NCBI GenBank assembly: GCA_025360965.1
Contig: JANYBC010000214.1
Span: forward strand, 1-64,000
Reading direction: 5' to 3'
DNA length: 64,000 nt
DNA from: Anaeromyxobacter sp.
GTDB lineage: Bacteria; Myxococcota; Myxococcia; Myxococcales; Anaeromyxobacteraceae
How positions within the stretch are numbered: position 1 is the stretch's first letter; each line of letters opens with the position of its first letter. The translations under genes and the position numbers were made by a program. Positions 25,261 through 33,432 of the stretch are shown piece after piece. The notes beneath the pieces were generated by a model, which saw only the letters and a program-made list of their open reading frames with translations, did not search any database and had not been told where the DNA came from.

Positions 25261-26369
25261 GGCTTCTTCTCCTCGCCTTCGGCCCTCTTGACCTGGACAT
25301 TCAGCTTGCGGGAGGCGACGTAGCTGGCGCCGGCCGCCGCGCCGACCACCAGGCCACCGAGGCCGGCAGCGATGGCGCCCACCTCGCCCTTGCCGCCGCC
25401 GACGTTCGGGTAGGCCATGGGAGCGGTCGGCCTGTCGATCGGCATGTTCTGGTGGATCGGCACCGTGAAGGCGATCCCCTGCTCGGTGCAGCCGATGCAC
25501 GGGTGGCCGATGCCGATGGGCCAGGCCCCCGGCACCTCGCAGAAGTGGAGCAGCGAGCAGTTGGCGTGGGTCTGCGGCCCCTTGCAGCCGAGCTTGTAGA
25601 GACACCAGCCCTCGCGGTGGCCGGCGTCGCCGAAGGCCTGAGCGAAGCGGCCGTTGTCGAAGTGGGCGCGGCGCGGGCAGTCGTCGTGGATGACGCGGGC
25701 GTAGGCGAACTTGGGCCGGCCCTTGTCGTCGAGCGCCGGCAGCGTCCCGAAGGTGGCGAACTGCAGCACGGTGCCGAGCAGGTTGTAGGGGTTGGCCGGG
25801 CAGCCCGGGAGAGTGACCACGGTCTTGCCGGGGAGCGCCTGCGCCACCCCGACCGCGCCGGTCGGGTTGGGCGACGAGGAGGGGATGCCGCCCCACGAGG
25901 CGCAGGAGCCGATGGCGATGACCGCGGCCGCCTTCTCCGCCACGCGCCTGACCGTGTCGATGGCCTTGTGGCCGCCGACGTAGCAGTAGATGCCGTCGTC
26001 CTTGAGCGGGATCGAGCCCTCGACGATCAGCACGTACTTGCCGGCGTTCTCCTTCATGGTCTTCTCGAGCACGGCCTCGAACTGGTAGCCGGCGGCCGCC
26101 GCCAGCGTCTCGTGGTAGTCGAGCGAGATCAGGTCGAGGATCAGCTCGCCGAGGTCGGGCGCGCTGGAGCGCAGCAGCGACTCGGTGCAGCCGGTGCACT
26201 CCTGGAAGTGCAGCCAGATGACCGAGGGCTTCTTCCCCTTGGCCACGTTCTCCGCCATCTTCTCGCCGGCCCACGCCGGCATCCCGACCGAGGCGGCCGC
26301 CGCGGTGCAGATCTTGACGAAGTCTCGGCGGGTGACGGCGGAGGGTTCGGCTACCTCTGGGTGCGGCAT
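25257..26369 (-). CDS. hybO: [NiFe] hydrogenase small subunit
   Basis: TAT signal AVTRRDFVKICTAAAASVG; CTGCTESLLRS proximal cluster; C-terminal TM anchor; start taken as MPHPEVAEP. Confidence 0.93.
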   Translation of the reverse strand: MPHPEVAEPSAVTRRDFVKICTAAAASVGMPAWAGEKMAENVAKGKKPSVIWLHFQECTGCTESLLRSSAPDLGELILDLISLDYHETLAAAAGYQFEAVLEKTMKENAGKYVLIVEGSIPLKDDGIYCYVGGHKAIDTVRRVAEKAAAVIAIGSCASWGGIPSSSPNPTGAVGVAQALPGKTVVTLPGCPANPYNLLGTVLQFATFGTLPALDDKGRPKFAYARVIHDDCPRRAHFDNGRFAQAFGDAGHREGWCLYKLGCKGPQTHANCSLLHFCEVPGAWPIGIGHPCIGCTEQGIAFTVPIHQNMPIDRPTAPMAYPNVGGGKGEVGAIAAGLGGLVVGAAAGASYVASRKLNVQVKRAEGEEKKP

Positions 26370-26451
26370 CTTGAACCTCCCTGGGGCAGGCCCTGGAATA
26401 GGCCGCCAAACTGTTCCGGGAGATTTCGCCCTATCGGGGTATGACTTGGCG

Positions 26452-26465
26452 TTGACACAAATCAA
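26452..26465. promoter_or_regulatory. FNR/CRP-family half-palindrome upstream of the hydrogenase operon
   Basis: TTGACACAAATCAA versus FNR consensus TTGATNNNNATCAA (one mismatch), in a local AT-rich island about 83 bp before the hybO start. Confidence 0.55.
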
Positions 26466-26582
26466 TTGACGTAAAATCAGCGCGCAATGGCTGCGGCAGT
26501 CAATAAAATCAATATGTTCGTAAATGCACCTGGATGGGTATGCGGCCAAAGTGACCAGGCCCTTCTGAACGTTTTCTGCGAC

Positions 26583-26684
26583 GGAGCCCCGAAAGGAGGG
26601 GCTCCCCGGGTTGCAGCGGGAGCGGTCGAGGTGGCGACGGCGGCGCCCGTGAAGCGGCCGCCAGGTGTCAACGGAGGAGACACC
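26583..26684 (+). promoter_or_regulatory. Three consecutive hairpins in the leader of the 26710 gene
   Basis: GGAGCCCC-N7-GGGGCTCC (26583-26605); GGCGGC-N12-GCCGCC (26639-26662); GGTGTC-N9-GACACC (26664-26684). Stems read directly; RNA function unknown. Confidence 0.5.
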
Positions 26685-26709
26685 TTCACCACCTCGAAAG
26701 GATCCTCAC

Positions 26710-27221
26710 ATGAAGAGCACCGCCACCCCCAACCGCTTCCTGCAGGGCGCCATCGCCAGCTGATCGACCGGTCAACTGGTGGTGAACGGCGTCACCCTCA
26801 GCACGCCGGCCACCGTCAGGATCGAGGGGGTCGAGCGGCCGGAGAGCGAGCTGCGCGAGGGGATGGAGGTGCGGGTCAAGCTCCACGCCGACGCCAGCGG
26901 CCGGCACGGCGAGGGGCTCGAGATCCAGGCCGAGGACGCCGTGAACGGCGCCGGGCTCGGCACCTTCACGGTCAACGGCGTCACGGTCCGGATCGACGCC
27001 CTCACCGAGCAGCGCGACGCCGCAGCCGCCCTGATCAGCGGTGACCTCGTCGAGGTCCGTGGCGCCCCGGGCCGCGACGGCACCTCGCTGGTGGCCACCC
27101 GGCTGCAGCGGTCCAGCGACGCCCGGCCCGTCATCCGCGGCCTGTCTCGGCCAAGGACGCCGCCGCCTGGGCCGAGCCGGTGCTGACCGCCAAGGAGGTC
27201 GAGCTGGAGGGCGACGACTAA
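26710..27221 (+). pseudogene. Disrupted DUF5666-like gene (in-frame TGA plus 1-nt frameshift)
   Basis: MKSTATPNRFLQGAIAS*STGQLVVNGVTLSTPATVRIEGVERPESELREGMEVRVKL...; stop at 26761-26763 with open frame continuing; adding one C near 27142 joins ...RPVIRG to PVSAKDAAAWAEPVLTAKEVELEGDD* (stop 27219). Confidence 0.6.
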
Positions 27222-27364
27222 CCCCCTCCCGCGAAGGGGCGGCCGGGAGATGGCGTCCGGGTTAGGCTGGGAGGCGGCGTCCCGGGGCTCCCAGGCCGGG
27301 ATCCTTGGAGAGGCTGGCACGTCCAACCCGGCTCCGGTGTCACTTCGAGAGGAGGCTGTTCAAC

Positions 27365-27853
27365 TTGAGCGAGCACCGCAGCAAGGCGGCGGAGCTGTAC
27401 CGGACCTGGGGTCCGGCCGTCTACCGCCGCTGCCTCCGCATCCTGAAGGACCAGGAGGCGGCCAAGGACGCCACGCAGGAGGTCTTCGTGAAGCTGATCC
27501 GCGACATGTCGAAGCTCGAAGACCGCGAGACCGTGCTCCCCTGGATCTACCGGGTGGCCACCAACCACTGCCTCAACCAGCGGCGCAACGGCTCGCGCCG
27601 GGGCGAGGACTTCGAGGCGCCGCCGCTGGAACTGGTCGCGTCGGCCGACCACGACACCCTGCCGGACCGGCTGCTGGTCCAGAGCATCCTCTCCAGGTTC
27701 GACGCCACCACCCAGACCGTCGCCGTTGGGGTGCTGGTCGACGGCATGGAGCAGGAGGAGGTGGCCGTGGTGCTCGGCCTCTCACGCCGCACGGTGGCCC
27801 GCAAGCTGGCTCGCTTCCTGGACCTCGCCCGACACCACGTCGACCGGAGCTGA
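27365..27853 (+). CDS. ECF-type RNA polymerase sigma factor
   Basis: AKDATQEVFVKLI, WIYRVATNHCLNQRR region 2; QEEVAVVLGLSRRTVARKLARFL region 4; TTG start assumed. Confidence 0.9.
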   Translation: MSEHRSKAAELYRTWGPAVYRRCLRILKDQEAAKDATQEVFVKLIRDMSKLEDRETVLPWIYRVATNHCLNQRRNGSRRGEDFEAPPLELVASADHDTLPDRLLVQSILSRFDATTQTVAVGVLVDGMEQEEVAVVLGLSRRTVARKLARFLDLARHHVDRS

Positions 27854-27855
27854 CG

Positions 27856-28608
27856 ATGACCGCCCGCTGCCCTTCCGATCTCGCGCTGGAACGCCACCTG
27901 CTCTCTCCGGAGGGCACCGCGCTCATCGGCCACCTGGCGGCCTGCCAGGACTGTGCGGCCCGCCTCGCCACCATGCAGCGGCAGGGCGACGACTTCCTCC
28001 GCTTCGTCTACCCGGCCACCGTCGAGGCGGTCGAGGCGGCCGCCGCGCGCCCCTCCCTGGCGCTGGCCTGGCGCCGCTGGTTCGCGCTGGTCCCGGCCCT
28101 CGGTGGCGCCGCGGCGCTCCTCTTCTTCCTGGCCCGCCCGCAGGCCCCGCCCGACGACTACCTCGGCACCAAGGGCGGGGGACCGCTCGGCCTCGCCGTC
28201 TTCGTCCAGGATGGGCCGAGCCCTCGCCTGGCCCGCGACGGCGAGCCGGTGCCGGCCGCCGCCGCGCTGCGCTTCCGCGTTCGCATCGCCCGGCCGTGCC
28301 ACCTCTGGCTGCTCTCGGTCGACGCCCGCGGCCAGGTCTCGCGCCTCTACCCGACGGCGGGTGAGGGCGGGGCCTCGGTGGAGCAGAGCGCCGACCTGCC
28401 CGGCGGCGCGGTGCTCGACGGCCAGCCCGGTCCGGAGCGGATCGTCGCGCTCTGCGCGCCTGCGCCGCTCGGCTGGGCCGCGGCCGAGTCGGCGGTGCGC
28501 GCCTCGCTCGGTGCGCCCGGCCCGGATTCGGTGCGGCGCGCGGCCTCGATCGGCGGGCTTCCGGCCGGCACCGCCCAGGACTCGCTGCTGCTCGAGAAGA
28601 AGCCCTAG
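27856..28608 (+). CDS. Putative anti-sigma factor: N-terminal zinc finger, single TM, periplasmic DUF4384-like domain
   Basis: HLAACQDCAARL zinc-finger pattern; TM WRRWFALVPALGGAAALLFFLA; FRVRIARPCHLWLLSVDARGQVSRLYP; directly follows the sigma factor. Confidence 0.8.
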   Translation: MTARCPSDLALERHLLSPEGTALIGHLAACQDCAARLATMQRQGDDFLRFVYPATVEAVEAAAARPSLALAWRRWFALVPALGGAAALLFFLARPQAPPDDYLGTKGGGPLGLAVFVQDGPSPRLARDGEPVPAAAALRFRVRIARPCHLWLLSVDARGQVSRLYPTAGEGGASVEQSADLPGGAVLDGQPGPERIVALCAPAPLGWAAAESAVRASLGAPGPDSVRRAASIGGLPAGTAQDSLLLEKKP

Positions 28609-28611
28609 ACC

Positions 28612-30111
28612 ATGCGCCGCCTGCTCGCCACCCTCGCGCTCACCCTGCCGCTCAGCGCCGCCGCCCTGTCCGGGCGCGTGGCGGTGGTGGCGGGCATGAA
28701 CCAGGGGGCCGCCGGCCGGCCCAAGCTCTGGTTCGCAGAGAAGGACGCCGAACGGTTCGAGCGGGCGCTGGTCGAGCTGGGCGACTTTCCGCCCGATGGC
28801 GTCGAGCTTCTGCGCGGCCCGACCGCGGCCACCTTCCGCGAGGCGCTGGTCCGCGCCGAGGCCCGCGTCCAGGCTGCTCGCGCCAGCGGCGAACGGACCC
28901 TGCTGCTGGTATTCTACTCCGGCCACGCCGGCGCAGGCGGCCTGGAGTTCGGCGCCGACCGCGTCGGCTACGACGAGCTCAGGGCGGCGGCGGCCAACTC
29001 CAGCGCCGAGGCCAAGGTGGTGGTGGTCGACGCCTGCGAGGCCGGCGCGCTCACCCAGGTGAAGGGGGCGCGGGCCGAGGCGCGGCTCGACTTCGCCCTG
29101 CCGGTCGACGAGGTGCGCGGCACCGCCTTCATCGCGTCGACCGCGGTGGGCGAGGCGGCCCAGGAGTCGGCCGCCATCGGCGGCAGCTTCTTCACCCACC
29201 ACCTCGAGGTGGCGATCCGCGGCGCCGGGGACGCCAACGGAGACGGCCAGGTCACGCTGGCCGAGGCCTTCCGCTACACCTCGCAGGCGACCGTCTCCGA
29301 CACCTCGGCGACGCGCACCGGGGCCCAGCACCCGACCTACGACTTCCGCATGTCCGGCCGCGGCGACGTGGTGCTGGCCGACCTGCGCCGCGCCGAGGCC
29401 AGGCTGCTGGTGCCGGTCGACCCGGGGGCCCTCTACGTGCTGCGCGGTCCGCGCGGCCTGACCGCCGAGGTGCCGGCCGGCGCCACCGAGCTGGCGCTGG
29501 CGCTCCCGGCCGGCGAGTACGCCGTGGAGCGGCGCGCCCGCAACGGCCGCGCCCTCGGGCAGGTCACGCTCGGCCGCGGCGAGACCCGCGCGCTGCCGCA
29601 GCTGATCCCGACCCGCTACGAGGTGGCCCGCTCCAAGGGCGGCCCGCTGCCGACCGAGATCTGGGTCGGCGCCGGCCTGCAGACCACCGGCCTGCCCGGC
29701 AGCCTGGCGCTCCCGGGCTTCCGGCTCGGCCTGCGACGCGAGGTCGGACCGCTGGCGCTGGTGGTCCACGCCGACTACGCCGTCGGTGACGTCACCGAGC
29801 GGGCCCTCACCTACGGCTACACCCGCGCCGGCGGCGGTCTCAGTGCGCTGGTTCCGGTGGCCGGCGGCCGGGCGCTGCTGGAGGGCGGCCTCGACCTCGG
29901 CGGCGGCTGGAACAGCCAGTCGCTCCCCGACGGACGCCACTTCGAGACCGGCGACCTGACCGCCGGCCTGGCGCTGCGAGGCTCGATGCCGCTCGGGCCG
30001 CTCCGCGCGGCGCTCGATCTGACCGGGGGCGCCAAGATCTTCAGCCTCGACGGCGGCCGGGTGGTCCGACCTGTCGCCAACCTCTCGCTCCTCCTGCTCT
30101 ACGGGCTCTGA
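28612..30111 (+). CDS. Secreted caspase-family (peptidase C14) protein with C-terminal beta-barrel-like region
   Basis: Signal peptide; catalytic His YSGHAGAGG and Cys VVDACEAG; DANGDGQVTLAEAF EF-hand-like loop; alternating barrel-like C-terminus ending LSLLLLYGL. Confidence 0.85.
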   Translation: MRRLLATLALTLPLSAAALSGRVAVVAGMNQGAAGRPKLWFAEKDAERFERALVELGDFPPDGVELLRGPTAATFREALVRAEARVQAARASGERTLLLVFYSGHAGAGGLEFGADRVGYDELRAAAANSSAEAKVVVVDACEAGALTQVKGARAEARLDFALPVDEVRGTAFIASTAVGEAAQESAAIGGSFFTHHLEVAIRGAGDANGDGQVTLAEAFRYTSQATVSDTSATRTGAQHPTYDFRMSGRGDVVLADLRRAEARLLVPVDPGALYVLRGPRGLTAEVPAGATELALALPAGEYAVERRARNGRALGQVTLGRGETRALPQLIPTRYEVARSKGGPLPTEIWVGAGLQTTGLPGSLALPGFRLGLRREVGPLALVVHADYAVGDVTERALTYGYTRAGGGLSALVPVAGGRALLEGGLDLGGGWNSQSLPDGRHFETGDLTAGLALRGSMPLGPLRAALDLTGGAKIFSLDGGRVVRPVANLSLLLLYGL

Positions 30112-30113
30112 CC

Positions 30114-31550
30114 ATGCGCCGTCGCTCCCAGCCGGGTGCTGCTCACCTCCTCGTCTTCCTGCTGGCCGGGCTGCTGCTCGGCGCCTGCGGCGGGACGCTC
30201 TACGACGCCGCCGGTGTCCCGCCGCTGATCGGCGGGGGTGGCCCGGCCTGCGATGCGCCGCAGCACGTCTGCAGCGGGGCCTGCGTGGCCCAGTCGGTGG
30301 CCGCCTGCGGCCTCTCCTGCGCTGCCTGCAGCGCCAGCGATCCAAACGCCACCGCGGTCTGCGAGCCGGGGGTGAGCGGGGCCTTCGCCTGCGGGGAGGT
30401 CTGCCAGCCCGGCTGGTTCAGCTGCACGGCCGGCTGCTGCCGGGCCACCGTGGTCGCGGCCGGCGACGACCACGCCTGCGCCGTCACCAGCGACGGGGCG
30501 CTGCTCTGCTGGGGCAAGAACGACGCCGGCCAGCTTGGGCCGGGCGCCGCGGGGCTGCTCCGGTCGGTCCGCCCGGTCACCGTGCCGCTCTCCGGCGTCA
30601 CCGCGGTGGCGGCCGGCGGACGCCACACCTGCGCGGTGGCGGGCGGGGTGGTCCAGTGCTGGGGGGCGAACGAGTCCGGGCAGCTCGGCGGCGGTGGCAC
30701 CGCGGCCACCTCGACCATCGTCTCCGGCGTGCTGACCGGCGCCACGGCGCTGGCGCTCGGGTCCCGCCACACCTGCGCCGTCGTCGGCAGTGGCCTGGCC
30801 GCCTCGGTCCAGTGCTGGGGGGCCAACGACAAGGGCCAGCTCGGCACCGGAACCCTCGTTGGCCAGGCCTCGCCGGTCGCTTCGCTGGTCTCGCCCGGGG
30901 CGACCTCGCTCTCGGCGGCCGGGGACAACACCTGCGTGGTGACCGGCGGGCAGGCGAAGTGCTGGGGACTTGACCTCGAAGGGCAGACCGGCTTCGGCGC
31001 CTCCGCGCCATCCCGTGCGACTCCGGTCAACGTCCCCCTCCCTCCCGCGCTCCCGGGTCCCTTCATCAAGATCGCCGCTGGCCGGAAGCACGCCTGCGCC
31101 AACGTCACTTCGAGTGGCGTGACGCCGCTCTTCTGTTGGGGCTCAGGAGGGGAGGGCGAGATGGGGACCCGCTCGACCACACCCAATCCCCAATACGTGC
31201 CGGTCCAGGCCTCGCGGATTGACGCTGGCCAACTGGCTGGCGCCTTCGCTGCTGGCGAGGCCTTCACCTGCACAGCCAAGGCCGGTGATCTCACCATGAA
31301 GTGCGCCGGCCGGAACGACCAAGCGCAGTGCGGCGGACCGCCCTCCGGACCCGCCGTCCTCGAGCTCGAGGTGACGTTCGGCGGCGGAACCGCGCTTGCC
31401 GCCTCGGCCGGGCGCGCCTTCACCTGCGCGCTCGTCAACCTGGCTGGCCAGCATGTGGTCATGTGCTGGGGCAGCAACGCCGAGGGCCAGCTCGGCCGAG
31501 CCACCTCGGCCTCGGCCCCGTCCCAGACGCCCGAGCTGGTCGGGAACTGA
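30114..31550 (+). CDS. RCC1-repeat (beta-propeller) lipoprotein
   Basis: Lipobox LLLGACGG; seven repeats of form HTCAV...CWGxNxxGQLG. Confidence 0.9.
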   Translation: MRRRSQPGAAHLLVFLLAGLLLGACGGTLYDAAGVPPLIGGGGPACDAPQHVCSGACVAQSVAACGLSCAACSASDPNATAVCEPGVSGAFACGEVCQPGWFSCTAGCCRATVVAAGDDHACAVTSDGALLCWGKNDAGQLGPGAAGLLRSVRPVTVPLSGVTAVAAGGRHTCAVAGGVVQCWGANESGQLGGGGTAATSTIVSGVLTGATALALGSRHTCAVVGSGLAASVQCWGANDKGQLGTGTLVGQASPVASLVSPGATSLSAAGDNTCVVTGGQAKCWGLDLEGQTGFGASAPSRATPVNVPLPPALPGPFIKIAAGRKHACANVTSSGVTPLFCWGSGGEGEMGTRSTTPNPQYVPVQASRIDAGQLAGAFAAGEAFTCTAKAGDLTMKCAGRNDQAQCGGPPSGPAVLELEVTFGGGTALAASAGRAFTCALVNLAGQHVVMCWGSNAEGQLGRATSASAPSQTPELVGN

Positions 31551-31638
31551 GCCGGCCGGTCGGCCCACTCCGACCGCCCCAACAGGGCTGTCCCGCCGAA
31601 TCGAGACTGAGTGTCATCCAGCTGAAAGGGGACACACC

Positions 31639-32172
31639 ATGACTCGAAACCTCCGGAACGCCTTCCTCATCCTCACCACCGCCACCCTCGCCGCCTGCGG
31701 CAACGCCAGCTCAAAGGGGACCATCGGTCCCCAGGGCGGCACGCTCCGCTCGCCGAGCGGCGTCACCCTCGCCGTCGCGGCAGGCGCCGTCGCCACCGAG
31801 ACGCAGTTCGAGATCATCGACGCGGCACCCCGCCACGGCGAGCACCGCCGCATCCAGCTCGAGCCGCGCGGCCTCAAGCTCACCGCCAAGGCGACCGTCA
31901 CCGTGGTGGTGGACGACTCGAAGGGGCCGGTCAAGCTGGTCGAGGTCGAGACCGAGCACGGCGCCGAGGGGGAGGTCGAGGTCGAGCACGCCATCGAGGC
32001 CGAGCACGGCGTCGAGGTGGAGACCGAGCACGGCCGCGAGGCCGAGATCGACCATCTCGGCGAGCTCGAGGTCCGCGACGCCGCGCCCTGCGACCCGGCC
32101 TGCGACACCGGCCTCGAGTGCGACGACGGCGTCTGCAAGGCGCACGGCGGTGGCGGCCACTCGGGTCCGTAG
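31639..32172 (+). CDS. Lipoprotein with ZU5-like N-terminus, Glu/His-rich repeats and Cys-rich C-terminus
   Basis: LTTATLAACGN lipobox; GTIGPQGGTLRSPSGVTLAVAAGAV; EVETEHGAEGEVEVEHAIEAEHGVEVETEHGREAEIDHL; CDPACDTGLECDDGVC. Confidence 0.75.
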   Translation: MTRNLRNAFLILTTATLAACGNASSKGTIGPQGGTLRSPSGVTLAVAAGAVATETQFEIIDAAPRHGEHRRIQLEPRGLKLTAKATVTVVVDDSKGPVKLVEVETEHGAEGEVEVEHAIEAEHGVEVETEHGREAEIDHLGELEVRDAAPCDPACDTGLECDDGVCKAHGGGGHSGP

Positions 32173-32280
32173 CCCGAGCAGGCGCCGAAGCGCAGCGGAG
32201 CGCCGCGGAGGGGCCACCAGCCCACCGCGGCGTTGGCGCGTTCGAGGACTGCTCATGTAGAGTCCGGCTCGAGGAGGTCC

Positions 32281-33432
32281 ATGCACCTGCGCCAGCCGGC
32301 GGCCGCCGCCACGTTCCTCCTGCTGCTCAGCTCGTGCGCACTGGTGCGCCCGGTCCGGGTCTCGCCAGATGGGCGAGAGCTGGAGGTCGATGGGGAGCGC
32401 TGGCGTGCCCAGGACGGCCTCACCCTCTTCGAGCGGGATGGCCGGGTCCACGTGGTCTCGGTCGGCCCCGACAGCGGCTTCGACGTGGCGGTCCCGTTCG
32501 GTCCCGACGGCCGCCCGGCCTGGCCGGCCCGGGCGCCCTTCGAGGTCACGGGTGGCACGATCCGGCTCCTCGACAAGGGCGGGAGCGTGGCGGCGCTGGT
32601 CGAGTCGCGGCAGCTCCACACCCACGCCGAGCACTTCCACCTCACCAGCCGCTATGCCAACGCCGACTGGCAGGCGCTCTACGCGCTGCGTGCCGAGGGG
32701 TCGGCGCTCGACCCGGTGCGGCGGCAGCTGGCCGCCAGCGTGCTGGCCGAGCTGCTCGATGAGAGGCTGCCGGGGAAGTCGGAGCAGGCCACCTTGGCGG
32801 CGCTGCGCCGCCTCGACTCGGTGATGGCCAAGGCGCACCGGGCGGTGCTGTCCGGCCAGTCAGGCCAGGAGGTCCTCGGCATCCTCGGCCACGACCTCGA
32901 GATCTCGGAGGGAGGCCGGAAGCTGGAGATCGAGGGGCAACGCTTCCGCGCCGCAGAGGGGGTCCGCTTCGTATACGACGCCGGCCACTTCCACGTGGAG
33001 TCGACGGCCGGCACCTGGGTGCAGGTGGTCCAGCTCGACGCCGTGGATCCCGGCAGCTTCGAGCTGCCGCCCTCGATCTTCTACGAGCTGAAGGACGGCG
33101 TCATCGAGGCCCGGCCGACGCTCGGGCTCTGGCAGACCCTGGCCGAGTCGCATCAGCTCCGGTTCACCAACGACCACTGGCACCTGACCGAGGCCTACCG
33201 GCCGGTCCGGCCGCTGCTGATCGCGGCCGAGGACAAGAAGCTGTCCGAGGGGCAGCGTGATCGGGCCCGGGGCAGGGCGCTGGAGGTGCTGCGGGTCCGC
33301 CTCGACCTCACCAGCGAGCAGGAGCTCCAGTCGCAGCTGGCGGCGCTCGACCAGCTCATCGCGCGGCTGATCGCGGAGACCGAACGGGAACGGCGCAGTC
33401 CTCCTGCCCCCCCGGGGCCGAAGAGGCGCTAA
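32281..33432 (+). CDS. Hypothetical lipoprotein with two homologous tandem domains
   Basis: LLLLSSCALV lipobox; LEVDGERWRAQDGLTLFERDGRVHVVS... and LEIEGQRFRAAEGVRFVYDAGHFHVES... align. Confidence 0.75.
   Translation: MHLRQPAAAATFLLLLSSCALVRPVRVSPDGRELEVDGERWRAQDGLTLFERDGRVHVVSVGPDSGFDVAVPFGPDGRPAWPARAPFEVTGGTIRLLDKGGSVAALVESRQLHTHAEHFHLTSRYANADWQALYALRAEGSALDPVRRQLAASVLAELLDERLPGKSEQATLAALRRLDSVMAKAHRAVLSGQSGQEVLGILGHDLEISEGGRKLEIEGQRFRAAEGVRFVYDAGHFHVESTAGTWVQVVQLDAVDPGSFELPPSIFYELKDGVIEARPTLGLWQTLAESHQLRFTNDHWHLTEAYRPVRPLLIAAEDKKLSEGQRDRARGRALEVLRVRLDLTSEQELQSQLAALDQLIARLIAETERERRSPPAPPGPKRR

Noticed and set aside
24382-26409. 675-aa minus-strand ORF as one fused protein
   Set aside because: The upstream half is out of frame with the hydrogenase small subunit; the real protein starts at 25260 (MTMTRRGALKV).
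26761-26763. In-frame TGA as a selenocysteine codon
   Set aside because: Context (AIAS-TGA-STGQ) is not a redox site, no obvious SECIS hairpin directly follows, and a second frameshift nearby favours a broken gene or sequencing error.
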